Positions 1-13,466 are shown, counted from the first letter of the stretch. The stretch is DNA of 64,000 nt from Himantopus leucocephalus (GCA_003993805.1 RSEF01000003.1:57423857-57487856); one strand, 5' to 3'. A program made the numbers and translations. Notes: generated by a model from the sequence alone, not told the origin.

Positions 1-207
1 CCCTCCCCAAGCCTGTAGCGCTGCACGGGGTTGCTGTGACCCAAGCGCAGGACCCGGCACTTGGCCCTCTTGAAGCCAGCTGCGGCACAGATAGTTGAAG
101 AGGCCCTTTCTGCTGGGCCAGAAGGCCGTCCCCCCCCGCAGTGCCCACCCGCCACCCCCGCCCCGCTCACCCCGCACGGAGCGGCCCTGCCCGCCCGGTG
201 CCTGCCC

Positions 208-240
208 GGGGGACGGGGACAGGGACGGGGACGGGGGGAC
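208..240 (+). other. Candidate G-quadruplex tract
   Basis: Five G-runs of three to six bases separated by AC or ACA spacers lie upstream of the LTV1 start. This satisfies the usual four-run, short-loop G4 pattern. Structure formation is inferred. Confidence 0.55.
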
Positions 241-642
241 TCCGCGGCCCTCACACACCCGCCCCGCCCCTAATGGGCGCCTCTGGCGGTGGGAGGAGGG
301 GGCGGAGCCCCGAGCCCTAAGCCACGCCTCTCTGCCAGCGAGCCCCGCCCCGCCCCGCCAGGGACAGCCCGGGCACTGCGCACGCGTGTTGCCCTTTGGC
401 CCGCTGCAAAGCGTTCTGCCTTTGAGGGCGGAACCATTCTTCACTAGTTTGGGGGGAGAAGTAGAAAATATGCCTCTGGAGGGTGGGAGGCAGTACCCTA
501 CTTGCGTTGACGGAGCCTCTCTTTTATTAAAATACTATTGAACTTTGAGAAGACTCTCGGGTTTTTTGTTGCTGGGGGAAAAAAAAACCTGTCCGGACTG
601 GCGACCTATAGCCTTCCCCCCCGTTGGTCCTTGGTCTATCCC

Positions 643-654
643 AAGATGGAGGCC
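643..654 (+). promoter_or_regulatory. YY1-like motif upstream of LTV1 start
   Basis: The sequence AAGATGGAGGCC resembles the YY1 consensus (AAnATGGCGGC) with one mismatch in the core. YY1 sites close to the transcription start are common in ribosome-related housekeeping genes. It lies about 130 bases before the LTV1 start codon. This is motif recognition only. Confidence 0.4.
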
Positions 655-779
655 ACAGGTCGTGGGTGCTGACGGCCGGCCCGCGTGAGAGCGAGCAGGG
701 TCGCCGGGGGTGCCGCTAGCGGCCGTAGCGGCTCCCTTTGCCGGCGGGCAGCGCGCGCTGCCCGGTCTGCCCCCGCGCC

Positions 780-3700
780 ATGGTGAGAAGGAGAAGGANC
801 CTGCCCCCGCGCCATGGTGAGGAGGGGAAGGGGGAGGGAGGGCGGGGGACCAGGGACCGAGCGGCGGCCAGCGGCTCGTGAACTGCCGTGTCCGTCCGTT
901 CTCCCCCAGCGCCTGGGTTGAAATGGGGCCGTTGCCGTAGCGCGGCTCGGAGGAGGGGAAACGGCGCGCGGAGCGCTTTGCTGGCTGGCCGGGCCGGGCC
1001 GGGCCGGGCCGGGAGCTTTGCCCTGCAGCCCCGGACCCGCGGCGGGGTGGGAGAAGCGGGGCCGAGGGGCGGCCTGCCTCCCCAGCGGGCTGGGCCGCCC
1101 GGGCGGGGGCCTGAGGCGGCGTCCCGAGGTGTGTGCCGCGGGGGCGGGGGGGGGCATCTTTCCTTCCCGCCGCGGCGTCCCTGAGGTGCCGGCACCTCGC
1201 TGGTACCGTCTGTCAGTCACCAGCGGGTTTGTTTGTAGCCTGCTCCCGAAAACTTCTTGTATTTCTTTTTATGGTTGCTCCAAGCATAAGATTTTTAAAG
1301 CGCATTTTGGGGTTTTTAACTTAAAATGGTGGCAGCTGATACGGTTTGAATTTTTATATGTATCATGCTGTATACTTGAAGTTACCGGGTAAACAAGATA
1401 GCTTAGATCGTTAGAGTAGTTTCCAAGTTGCATATATCTGCTATTAACACATTTTGGTAGGTAAGCAAAGCTGGAAGTTTTGATAAAAGTATTTCCCCAA
1501 GTCAGATGTGCTATTGTGTAGGAAAGGCTTTCACCCAGTTAATAACACTTCAGGTTTTTGTTGATCCAGAATGCAGATATACTTTTGATGTTAGAGCTAT
1601 GTCTGTGTAATGGTGCAGTCCATGGTTTTAATGGTTGATACTGAATTACTGGTGTAAGAACAGCTGTCTAAACAATTTTGAAGAAGCTAGGTGTGTCTAG
1701 ATGCATTTCCTTATATTCGTGTTCTGTGTTTCTTGGATGAAGTTTGTTTCAGATTTGACCCAGTGTTTAGAAAGTAGTTAATTAAAAATTCCTTCTAGGA
1801 TTACTTGTTAAGGTGTATATGCTATAATCAAATATTTATTGTACTGATGTATTGCCATTTTGCAGCTGAATACAGCTGCATGTGCTATTAGAACGTATGA
1901 AATGGTTATTGTGCAGGGGGTGAGATGAGTTAAGCTACCACTAGTCTCTTTTTGCTTTGTGTCTAAGTATATGTGTATAAGACATTGCCTTAAAAGGAAT
2001 ACAGTGGCACACTCCAGGAAAAAGATTCTTTTTAGGTGCATTTAATATTTCATTTTATGATTAACCAAATGTCCTTTTTCAGCCTCACAAGAAAAAGAAA
2101 CCCTTCATAGACAAGAAGAAAGCAGTAACGTTTCACTTAGTGCACAGAAGTCAGAGGGATCCACTTGCTGCTGATGATACTGCACCTCAGAGAGTTCTGC
2201 TGCCTACACAGAAGGTAAATACTTGCTTTTAACACTGAGATTCATTCAAATACGAAGTGCGGCAAGAGAGAAAAGTGGGTATGCAATTGTACAATTCAAA
2301 AGCATAGCCTGAGAGAAGGGAATTTTTAGTCCAGCTTATTAAAAAGAAGGGGGTGTTGTAGCGAATTTGGTAGTTGTGCGTTACTACATGATGGGTCGAA
2401 GGATAACTAAGTGGCATTAGGGATTTAAACCTATTAAAACAACAACAACAAAGATTGCCTGACCTACCCTGAAAAAAACAGCCTTTGTTAGTTATGCTGC
2501 TTATGGAAAAAGTTGTTTAAGGTCCTTCTCAGACAGCACCCGAACACTGAACCAGATAGTTACAGTGTTCTAATTGTCTGTGTGTTAGGGTAATGAGTGG
2601 AAAGAGGACTACAAGGACTTTAGAATTCAGGCATTCTTGATAGATGTTTTACTTTTTACTAATAAGTTTTAAATGGACTTAAGTAACTAAATGTATTTAT
2701 TTTTACAATTCAAAGGGGCATGAGGAGCAAAGGAGGGAAGAGCAGCGGAAGTATGGCGTCTTCTTTGATGATGACTATGACTATCTGCAGCATCTGAAAG
2801 AAGCCTCTGGTCCCTCTGAGCTTGTCCCTTCTGTGCGTGGGCAGCAAAGCAGAATTGTTGTCACGAGTGAGGGACACATAGAAGATGAAATTCAGCGAGT
2901 TCCGGTAAGTAGCATTTTTGCTCATAATAATCTTATGCTGGTCTTTGGAGTTTAGCATCCTGTAGACACATTAACCATATTCAACAAGTGTTATCATGAC
3001 TGTGATCTATATATATATACAGGGTCCTTTTGACCTATGGTCAGACTTTCCTACAAGTAAAAACAAAAGTTGACAAGCCAAAGTTTACTGATAAATGGTA
3101 TTTTGCTAGCAGCGTTAAAACACTTTGTGTACCCCTGACAAGCTTTTCTTGACAGAGATGGCTTACAAAGTTATTTGTTTGAACAAGTCGTGTTTTTCTG
3201 GAGTTGGCATTTGTTTTTATGATTTTTAGAACTTTTGAATGCTCTGGGAGTTACGAATGTACCAGGTTGTATTAGCAGTACACCATGCTTTTCAAGTGGG
3301 ATGTAACAGAGCCCAGAGGGAATAAAACCAGACTTCAATTGCTGGCATAACTTACGGGATTTCATGNTTCAATTGCTGGCATAACTTACGGAATTTCATG
3401 ATACTAGATCATGTTGGAATGGAAAATCAGTAGTAATTTGAAGCAATGAAGTATGCAGTTCCCAGTCAGTCACTTTTAANCAATTGCTGGCATAACTTAC
3501 GGGATTTCATGATACTAGATCATGTTGGAATGGAAAATCAGTAGTGATTTGAAGCAATGAAGTATGCAGTTCCCAGTCAGTCACTTTTAATTGAGGGAGT
3601 TTGGTTTAACCAAATACTGTAACTTTGGTTGAAACCAATGTTCTTAGTCAGAAATACCTTATGTAGAGATACTACGTAAGATTTAAAATTAATTTAGATG

Positions 3701-6700
3701 TGTATGTTAGTAATATTTAATAAGTCTTTTGATAAAGGAGTAGTTTCAAATGTGTGTTAGTCCAAAACAAAAAAAAATTACAAATTTCATTGTGCCTACT
3801 ATACAACCATTCTCTAAAAAGCTTCAGAGACACAAAAATGCTGTCTCTGTAACTGGAAAGTATTGACGTGAGAATTAACACTGCTAAGACTTTAGCTAGC
3901 TTTCATTGCATAACTTTGAAAATTTGCCACCAATAAAGTAGCACTTGTCTTAATAGTTAAGTAGCATTCACAGGGTTTCTTTTGGTCACATGATTATCTG
4001 CACATTTTTGTTAATGGGAGCTCAAATGAGCAACTGAGAAGTACATTGTGATACCGGGTTTTTGTTTCTTTTTCTAAGGCTCCATCTATTAAGTTGCCGT
4101 CCTCAGTATTTGCCACAGAATTTGAAGAAGATGTGGGCTTGTTAAATAAAGCTGCTCCTGTTTCAGGTATCATTAAATCTCTTACTTTTCTGTAACATGG
4201 GTTGCCATCTAGGCACTAGATGGTAATTATGGCTTTGATTACAGTGTCATACTAGTTTTGGTTGAGAACAGGCTCAATAGCAGACATAAAGAAAGATCTA
4301 TGAGAGACCTGTGCTTCAATTTGAGACCTATTTCTGTGATTCACTAATATTAGCTTCTTAGCTTTGCTGGGGATTTATTACTCCCATCTGTTTGAATCTA
4401 AGTCTGGAACTGGATTTTCTCACTCTTAAAATTTCTCTTCTTTTCAAATGCGGAGTGGTGTTTACTTTCTTTCATTAGTATTACTTCAGTGCTACAAGCT
4501 GTAAGTATGCTTTTGTTATGTATCCACTCTTGCACTGAACGTTCACTTACTATCACACAGCTATCTTAATATTTTACAACAGGAATTAATTGTGGTAGTT
4601 CTCTCTGTCCTGACAGAAGGATGTTAAAGAGAATTCTGTTAACTGCAGTAGAGAAAACACTTTCTGGCCTTTTGTAATGTAGGAAATTTTAGGGCGTGGG
4701 AGCTAGGGTTGGTTGAGATATAGTATTCTAACTTGAATATTTTTTCTTCTACAATATTCTAAGTAAAATATATTAAAATACATTCCCCAGAGGTCTTAAG
4801 CTTCCAAAAATGTTCTTTTCTGGATGAGGAAAATAACAAGAGGCTAATGACTTGCCCTGGCTTGTATCAAATCTACAAATATTATTGAGGAATTCTATGA
4901 TTCTTAGGTTTAATCTTTCCTTAGTGCAAATTAACGGTCTAGTTGGATTGGTTTTGATCCAGGAAAGCAGCTTCATAATGTCAGAGAAACTTATATATTT
5001 GTTGGTTTTGTTTTGTTTTTGTTTTTTTTTAAACTTTCTAGGACCACGGCTGGATTTTGACCCTGATATTGTTGCGGCTCTTGATGATGATTTTGACTTT
5101 GACAATCCAGAAAATATTCTGGAAGATGATTTTGTTCTACAAGCAAATGAACCACAGAAAGGGTACATAGAGCTTTGTAGAACTGTTTGTCATATGTAAA
5201 TAGATGCTATTTGTTATTTCATGTATTGTTGTAGGAAGCAAGAGTGGTTTCAGATTCCAAATTGCGTACTTAGGTGTTTTAAAGGAAAAAAGTATTACCT
5301 TGTGTTATGTGGGTGGTAGCTTACAAAACAAATTTTCATGTGTTATGCAAGAGATGGGTTTCATTTGTTGGTTTGAGCTAATGGATTATATGTATTTGTT
5401 TACATGTGCAATGTATGGAATAATGGGATTCTTGAACTATTTAAAACATTACCATCTATCATATTTACAATACATCAGTAATGATATTGAAGGCTAACGG
5501 GTGTTTCCAGAATCTTTACAAATGCTGTACATGATATCCCACTTCATACTGTTCCTTTAGGTTTTGGTATAATTCTCATCATTTTATGAAAAATGGGAAA
5601 TTTTGCTAGTTTTAATGCTCGAGAATGCAGCTAGTATTTTTTTTTTCCACTTTGACATGTATAGCTGAATGTAAACACAACCTCACTCTCAGTGCGCAGA
5701 TGTGTGATCCAACAGTTATCGGATATATCTTCAGCTTTCAGACCAAAGTATTATTATGCTGACTTTGGCAACACTGTTCCGGCTAAACTTGTTTTTCTTT
5801 TATTGGCTTGAAAATAATCACTTTTTATCTTTGCCTTTCCAGATTTAAATATATTATTGCCAAGTTGTTTCAGATAACCCAACACTGGACAGATCTGTGG
5901 AAAGGTCCGTGTATTATTCTAAAATTGTTTTATACTTGTGTTCAGGGGATCAGATGCTGAGGATGAAGATGAATGGGAAGATGTAGAAGAAGATAGTAAC
6001 GAAGAGGATAGTTCTAGTAATGATAAAGACTATGATTCAGAAGGTCCTTTATCAGATGATGGGGTTAATGGACAACCAAAAGAATTTCTTTTTATGCAAG
6101 AAGAAACCAGGAGTCGTTTCACAGAATATTCTATGACATCTTCGGTAATAAGAAGGAATGAGCAGTTAACCCTGTTGGATGACAGATTTGAGAAGGTGAG
6201 GCAGCTCAAGAACGTAACTGTTAAACATAAGGGTGTTAAATGCTTCTTTGTCTTTTGATTCATCTCCTGCATGCCTGTGCAAATTCTTACTGCCTTCAGT
6301 AGTCAGGGCATCAAACAGCTGTTCTTTGCACATATTCCGCATTTCATATTGTGTGCACTAAAAGCCTTGTGTTAAATAGTTTTAGTGCCTGGCCCAAACC
6401 ACAACAGATTGGTAGAGTGTTAATTGCAGATGCTTGAGATTTTGAACGGTAACCTTTTTCCTGAAAGCTTGTAAAGGAATATTAAGTGCCTACTTCAATT
6501 TTTTTTTTTTTTTTTTTTCAGTAATATTTAAATAAAAGGGAGAAACTTTTCTTGTAATAAAGGCCTAACACTGATATAGTTAAACAAAATAATTCCAGTC
6601 ACTATAACGAGCATTCATAGTTGGTGTTACACTTCTGTATGGGAGGCTCAGTTGAACATGGCAAATCACGTACAAGTACCCGGTAAAGACTCACTTATTT

Positions 6701-9700
6701 CACCCTTTCTCCCCACCGTGCCAAGTATACAGTCATGAAATTATGTCAGAGCGGTGGAAATACAGTGTAACTTTTATCCTGAGCAGTGACCGGCTTTTTA
6801 ATGTACACGTTGAAATAATGCATCAGAATAAGAAACATTTTCCAGAAGCTGATTTAAATATTATTAAAAGATAACTTTGTGACTCCCATGCTGAAAGAAT
6901 ACTGACAGTAAGGAGGAAATCCTACTGCAGTTGTGTTTGGCAGTTTTTCAGCAAATGAGAGGGGGGAGGAAAAAGGGACAAATAGAAGGAAATGTGTAGA
7001 TCTGCTTTAAGCTATCAAAAAGTTGCATGACAAATGCAATCTAAGTACAGATATCCACTTCTTTATTTTAGTTTTTTGAACAATTTGATGAAGATGAAAT
7101 CGGAGCCTTGGATAATGTGGAGTTAGAAGGCTATATTAACACAGACAATGCTCGGCTGCAGGAAGTCCTGAATGATTACTACAAAGAGAAAGCAAAGAAG
7201 TATGTATTCCCAGAAGTACTGCTTCACATAAGTAGTTATGTAATCCTGTGTTTATATTGAAAGTTTGGGTATGTTGTTTCCAGTTCACGTACTCAAAGAT
7301 TGCATCCCACAATAAAAGCAGCTACGTATGAGTATTATCCATTTTTTATGTCACTCAATGTCAATCTTAACTTCCGAGATGATAAAATTAAGTGGAGGCA
7401 TTTTGTTGGCTTATGTGACGTTATGCTCCTTTTCTATACTTGTATTGAATTTAGTGTAAGTAATATCTAGAGGCATTCTTCCTTTCCCTTCTTGGTGTAA
7501 CTTACCTTTCTCCTTACACCTTTTACTTTTGGTTTTTAACAAACTCTGTAGCCAAGTATATTCTGTCCTGTTGGTATGCAGCTGATTCCACTATATACCT
7601 AGTTACATGATAATGAACTCACAGGCGACTGTTGCATGGGTACCACTGTTTGGAGCATTGCAAAAATCCGTGCTTATAAAACAACCCTGTGTCAATGTAA
7701 GACTGCGTTTCCACAGTATATTCACTTTGTCTTGAAGCAGGTGATATTATCCCAAAGTTAAATGGCTAAATGTTCTCACATTAGTCTTGTGTTTCCTGAT
7801 TAAAAGATATGGTAATGTGTCCCTTGTGAAAGATGACTGGTCAGTAGCAGAGTATATAAGCACCTCTAGAGGTGCCTCACTTACAGACTAAAAAGTATAT
7901 CCTCTTCCCTTCTTGCTCTCCAGTCACAAATCTTGTGTGCCACATACTTTTGAAATGCAGAAATTCTTCTTTTTTTCGACTATGTCTCTTGTCCTAATGT
8001 TCTAGTTTATTTTGGGGATGCTTACTTAAGGAAACTTATTTTTTGCTGCAAGTTTCATTGGGAATATCTTTCTTTGGTTTGGGGTTTTACTGAGGGGAGT
8101 CTGGGTTTACATAATCACACGTTTTCAAGAAAAGGTAAACCTTTTTTTTTTTTTTCTGGACTTCTTCGAAGTTGTGTAAAATTGGATACTCTTGAACCCT
8201 GTGAAGATTTAGACTCTCCTGTGAATGAAGAAAGTGAGGAAGAAAAGGAAGAAATAGTAGCTGTAGTTATTGAGGAACCAAAAGAAAAGTGGGATTGTGA
8301 ATCCATTTTGAGTGAGTATTATAGAGTTTGCTTGTTTGTTCCTAGGATTTCAAAGTAAATGATAGGTGATCTCAGAACTTTGCTTGCAGTGCTTTAGGTA
8401 AAATGTTTTATGCTTCTGGAGCACAACAGCAGGAATTATTGCTAGATAAAACTACTGCTTTTGTGTGGATAAATTAATTCTTTTAAATTTGTATCTTCAA
8501 GGGCTAAGTGGTAGTACAATTCATAATAAATTTACCTAATTTCTATTTGCAAGCCTTTCTTCACTGTTGGTTTTTTTTTTCTTTCTTTGTGACCTAGGTA
8601 CATATTCAAACTTATATAATCACCCAACACTTATTAAGGAGCCATCAAAGGTAAAATCATTAAGCTTACTTTGACTACCAACCGGGCCTGGGAAAACTTG
8701 AGAAAAAAATGATTGTTTTCTCAATGGATATCTGTTTTTAAAAGAAGGAGGAAGCAGAAAAGAGGGTTGGGGAAGGTGTTAGCCTCTGGTATTACTACTT
8801 CACTGAAGAAGGGTTTGGATATATTTTTTTCTGTTAGAAAAAACGTTGAGTAAGTTCAAAATTTCTGTAATAGGCAGAAATGTAGAGGGCAAGGAATTTA
8901 CTTTCCTGTTATCTATGATACACTTTTGTGTAATCTGTGTCTCACAACCACATATTAGGGTGGGTTTTTTTCTTCAGAATAGGTTTCTATTTCCCTTCTA
9001 CAGTTTGAAACAATTTATTCTAGTTCTTTGGCCTTCCAGACATTCCCCATCATTAGAGCACAGCTTGATGTTCCAGATGTGTGAGATTTTGACAGGAAAC
9101 CTTTTTCTTGAAAGCTTGTAAGGGAATATTAAGTGACTGCTTAAGTTCTTTTTTTTTTTTCTGTAATATTTTAAAAAAAAGGGAGAAACTTTTCTTGTTC
9201 TGGGAGGCCAGATTCTGATCACGGGTGTGTTTGATTTCTTACTTTGGGATTGCTGTGCATTCTTCTGAGGGAAGAAAATAGTATGAGGAAACTTACATGT
9301 TTTACTGTTAAATCTGAATCTCATGCTTTCGTACTGATAAGGCAGTGTGGTGTGCACTTCTTGGCGAGAAAGCTACGGACCATTAATATGTATGCACTCT
9401 CTGTTTTAGCCCAAACCAATAAAAATTTCCCAGAAGACCGGAATTCCCCTACATATCTTGCCTCAGAAAGGTCTTACTGCTAAGCAGATTGAACGCATGC
9501 AAATGATCAATGGCAGTGACCTTCCAAGAGTGTCAACACAGCCCCGTTCCAAAGACGAGAGCAAAGAGGATCGGAAAGCTAGAAAACAGGCAATAAAAGA
9601 GGAGCGAAAGGTATGCATTGTTTTAAGTAAGACCCTGCAAAAACATTACCTGAATTCTGTCTTACAAACTTTTTTTAAAGCTCACTTGTTCTTGTATCTG

Positions 9701-10327
9701 GAAATTAATGGGAAAAACTTGCTGGTCTCAAAGGACTAATTATTGCTTCTTTAGAAAAAAAATCTACTGCAAAGAAAATTAACCTCATAATTTTGTCATC
9801 CTAATTTCCTGTATGGAAATTTTGGGTCTGTTATTGTGGCCGCTATTACATATGTAACTTCAGAAGGAACCCTCATGTTTCCTTATTATCTGGGGAAGCG
9901 AAGAAAACAGTTGTGATGTTTCAGATCACGCAAAGTGAAAAGTCTCTGAAAGAAATGTGGAAAAATCTAATTGGCCACAATGATATACTCGTTTTATTTA
10001 GGTACAGAAATTACCAGCGTATTAGAAGCTTCAGCTAATTAAATATTATAATCCTGGTGGTACATATATTAATTTGACTATTAATAATTAGTGTCACAAA
10101 TCATAATATTGTCCAGATTACTGCTGTTTTCATGATCTAGAACTGTTAATTAGAATGGTTTCTTTTTGCATGTTCTGCCTGTTTTGTAAACTTGTCATTC
10201 TTCGTGTGCACAGGAACGCAGGATGGAGAAGAAAGCCAATAAGCTGGCCTTCAAATTGGAGAAAACAAGGCAAGAAAAAGAGTTGCTCAATCTGAAACAA
10301 AATGTTCAAGGATTGAAGCTGTCTTGA
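780..10327 (+). CDS. LTV1: LTV1 ribosome biogenesis factor (40S assembly/export)
   Basis: LTV1 binds late pre-40S particles and is released after phosphorylation by casein kinase 1 (family knowledge). Coding exons: 780-782 (ATG only), 2083-2214, 2716-2904, 4079-4166, 5042-5162, 5946-6195, 7072-7199, 8172-8311, 8598-8650, 9410-9610 and 10214-10327. All junctions are GT/AG and phases agree, giving 472 residues; human LTV1 is about 475. Landmarks are a basic N-terminus (KKKKPFIDKKKAV, residues 4-16), DDDYDYLQHL, the conserved GPRLDFDPDIVAALDDDFDF block from residue 138, an acidic Ser-rich exon 6, SRFTEYSMTSSV, NDYYKEKA, EKWDCESI, and a Lys/Arg/Glu-rich helical C-terminus (ESKEDRKARKQAIKEERKE). 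Exon 1 supplies only the initiator Met immediately before the donor GTGAG. That exon edge is duplicated across a single n at 799, so a second identical ATG-GTGAG lies at 814-821. Confidence 0.96.
3334..3592. repeat. Assembly-type repeat: three overlapping copies split by n at 3367 and 3480
   Basis: The same sequence (beginning TTCAATTGCTGGCATAACTT) occurs at 3334-3366, 3368-3479 and 3481-3592, with single n characters between copies and only one or two mismatches. The second and third copies run on together to CACTTTTAA. This is the signature of unmerged overlapping contig ends. It lies in LTV1 intron 3 and does not touch coding sequence. Confidence 0.85.
6428..6555. repeat. Unclassified ~125-bp interspersed repeat, copy 1 (LTV1 intron 6)
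   Basis: This segment matches 9074-9198 in the same orientation. Shared blocks include TGAGATTTTGA, the CTGAAAGCTTGTAA region, GGAATATTAAGTG, a T-tract, TAATATTT and GGGAGAAACTTTTCTTGT. The copies differ by scattered substitutions and T-tract length, so they are old duplicates rather than an assembly artefact. The family was not recognised. Confidence 0.7.
9074..9198. repeat. Unclassified ~125-bp interspersed repeat, copy 2 (LTV1 intron 9)
   Basis: Second copy of the element at 6428-6555, with the same order of blocks around a central T-tract. It lies in the intron before LTV1 exon 10. No target-site duplication or terminal inverted repeat was identified by eye. Confidence 0.7.
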
Positions 10328-11000
10328 TGAAACTGAGGAACTTATTGTGGAAACATCTTTTAAATTTTCATTTGTATTGAGAAGAGAACTGCTAACTCAT
10401 AGCTTTGCCAGTCATGCACAAAGGGGGTTATTCAGATATTACTGTAACAAGAACCAGTAACTTGTCATTCTCTCTGAAATGAAGTTACACACAAAACCAT
10501 GTTTTAGCGATGTCTATTCTGCCATGAGTGACATGGCAACTGTTGCAAAGTTTCATTACAGTAGAAACACATTAAAATTAGAAAAAATATTTTTTGTACA
10601 AGCTATCTCTGGACAAGTTTTATATATATATTTGTTAAATGTATTCAACAAATCAGCAGAATCCTACAGATTTGATCGAATTAGATTCTTCTATTAAATT
10701 ATTTCTGTTTACAAAGGAATATATCCATTTATGTCTTCTCTCCGTTATACTGATGGTTAAATATAGGGTCTTGATATAGCCCAGTTTTGTAAGTCAGGGA
10801 GTTTTCACCCACTTCTCTTTTCTCTTTTCTTTTTTTCTTTTCTGAGTTGGTTATTTATTGTTTGGGTACTATTATAAAAGACGTAAAATAACCTTTTGTA
10901 AACAGAGGTGTCTGAAGAGCTGTTGTGTAGGTAGACATCACTGTTACCTAACCTGAGTTTTAAATTTCTTAGCAAATAAAATCTGTCGCAACAAGTGGTG
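10328..11000 (+). other. LTV1: LTV1 3' UTR with polyadenylation signal
   Basis: AT-rich non-coding sequence follows the LTV1 stop codon (10325-10327). A canonical AATAAA lies at 10975-10980 and an ATTAAA near 10694, giving a likely 3' UTR of about 370 or 650 bases. The choice of site cannot be settled from sequence. Confidence 0.6.
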
Positions 11001-13466
11001 CAGCTGCAGTAGTCAATGACCCTTACTGGTGCTGTTGAAATCAGTTTTGCTGAAAGTACTCAGTCTGAGTAGAATGCCAAGCAAAACAGCAGATGCTTAG
11101 AAAAATACTGTATGTTGCAGACAGCCATTGTCTTCATTTTCCTGAAATACTATTCTTCAGGTCTTGCATTCAGTTTGGTTTCATTGAAATACTAACTTAC
11201 AACCCACCGCAATTGTCACAAAGACTCTCTGAAGGTGAGCAGAGGGTCAGTATCTTTAGGCTTGGTGTGATCTTTAATTTCTGTACTGTGCATGTGAATT
11301 ATTCTGATAGTGACCAGTCCATATGTGTGAATGAAATGAATAGGATTTGTAGTCAGTCCTGAATCCTCCTGTATTCATAAGAAACCCTCAGCTTTAGGCC
11401 TTTAGGACTATAGACTGAGCAACCTTCTGCCTTTGGGTGAAAAGGTAACCATTTTACTGGTAAGGAACACAGTAACCAACGCATCAGTAGAGTGGCTTGA
11501 ATAATACCAAATTCAAAGCATCCTAAATATTCCTTAAATAGCTTGTGAATATGAGATAGAGACAAACTAACAGAAGGACTGATGAGGCCTTTTAATATAC
11601 AGAAAAAATTTAAAGTAGTTGTTTTTATTGGAAGAAGGCTTTTATATATTTTAATTGATGGAGTAACATTGTTCTTGAGAAGGGGAGTAAACAGGCGTTG
11701 AAGACTTCTTGGTCACTGCTCAGAAAACTGAAGTGTCAATACAGTTTTCATATCTAGATTAAGCCTTCATTTTCTAAAATTGTCTAAGAGTCTGTGTTAA
11801 CCGAAACAGTAAAAATCATCTCTAAGCTTAGAACAAGTTCCAGGGTTTTCATTTAGCTGATTTCTGTACTAGTTTTCCTATGTTTCACAGGCTTAAGCAG
11901 GGTCTGCCTGTGTCATAATAGTTCATTATGTAATTGCTGATGCATGGTAACTTGAATTGTGAGCTTTTGAGTAACGAAGACTGATCACCTACTACTCAGG
12001 ACTCCTGACAGCAACGCAGAAGAGGAAATTTGAGAAACCATTCTATTGAGATGAGTCAGATACCAGGAAAGGAGTTAAATGGAACAAGTGGGTAACAGAA
12101 GCTGTTCAGTGGTTTGGATGGAATGTGATTTTGGGATTTACTGGAAAATCTTTTACTAAAGACAGTGCACATGTTCTTTACTAGTCCTTAACGCAGCTGC
12201 TGTTGTACATGACTAAAGTAACTAATCCTCTGTGGCAAACTGACCTTTTTTTCTGACTTCTCCTTGCTGATTCAGTGATACTATGCTTTTACCTAAATTT
12301 CTTTTTTTTTTAAAAAACAAACAAACAGCTGTATCAGTCAAAACCTTGAGGGGATGAGACCAGAATAAAAGAGATGGGGGAGGCAGAGGAAGACACTTGA
12401 AAGGAAGAGTATAGTCCAGACTAAGCACAGACACACAGAAGGATGTTGCATGGGAGCAAAAGTGGAAAGACACTTAAACAGAGGCAATAGAATAAGTTAA
12501 AAAGGTTATAGAATTGCTTTGTTCCTCTACATTTGCAATCAGTGGAACACTGTAATAACCTTAACTCTGTGCCTTGGAGTGTGGTATAATCTGAAGGAAA
12601 AGGCAGAAACAAAAGCAGTTGCACATCTGCTGCTGCTCAGCAAGACAAGGATTTCTTTTGTTTCAGCAAGAGCAGGTAAGGAACACTTAAATGAGAAGTC
12701 TTTCCCTCTGTAGGTTACAAGTTTCATGAAAAAGGCTCTTTGTTATTGTTCAAGTTTTCCTAAAAGCTGTTTTTGTTTAATACAAGTATGTCCCTGCTCT
12801 GAAATGAGAATATGTGACTGCTATTTGAGTCAGAAAGGCTTAAAACTGCTTTCCATGTAACTTAAAAACATATTTTAAAAAAACTTACTGATTAAAAAAC
12901 AAAAAAATCCCCACAAATTTGACATCTAAAAAGTAAGATCATCTTGGAATGCTGTTTAAGCATGTCATGGAAACATTCTGTCTTAAGAATGAAGATTGTG
13001 TCACGCTTGAGAGTCCCACCTGCCACTTTCTGGAATAGCGATGGTTTACCCTGAGCGTGAGTATCGCTACCTCCTGACGACTTACAAACGAAATGGAATA
13101 AACCTGGGTGCAGATCACCTGCTCTGGCTTTCCAGCCCACCTTCAGAATTGAGGCAGCGATGAGCTTGAGAGTACTCCTCCATCATCTCCTGGCCCAACC
13201 ATGATGCCATTGTAAAAGGACATACCTGAGCAGTCATGTGGAAAACAAAATGCGGTCCATCGTAGTAAAGGAGAACTTGTGCTTCATAGAGACAAGATAA
13301 ATAAGGTAGTTCTGCAAAAGGGAGCCCTGGCACATGGCTGGAGACGTCCTCTTCTGACAGTGAAATACGGTTTCAGCAAGGACTCAGTCCAGGCGCCGGC
13401 TCTGCTATAGCTAAGCTGTCCTCTACTGTGTAACTGAGACTCTTGCGTGGTTTGAATTATACACAG
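11001..13466. other. Intergenic/intronic interval between LTV1 and first resolved ZC2HC1B exon
   Basis: No coding exon could be supported. The first ZC2HC1B exon (start codon plus about nine residues, ending in phase 1) should lie here or is unassembled, but no ATG with a suitable phase-1 donor was convincing. The frame beginning near 12052 (ATGAGTCAGATACC) ends at a phase-2 GGGTAAC donor and does not fit. Confidence 0.5.

Larger units (their letters stand above)
100..1210. promoter_or_regulatory. CpG-rich promoter island of LTV1
   Basis: This stretch is strongly GC- and CpG-rich, unlike the AT-rich DNA that follows from about 1.25 kb. It surrounds the LTV1 first exon, so it is read as the housekeeping promoter island. 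Several long open frames run through it on both strands, but they are products of GC-rich sequence with few stop codons and show no recognisable protein. A G-rich tract lies at 208-240 and a GGGCC-type repeat at about 984-1012. No TATA box was seen. Promoter function is inferred from position and composition. Confidence 0.75.

Noticed and set aside
636..1220. Long minus- and plus-strand open frames in the CpG island
   Set aside because: Composition is Pro/Arg/Gly/Ala as expected from stop-poor GC-rich DNA. Frames cross the n at 799 and show no domain.
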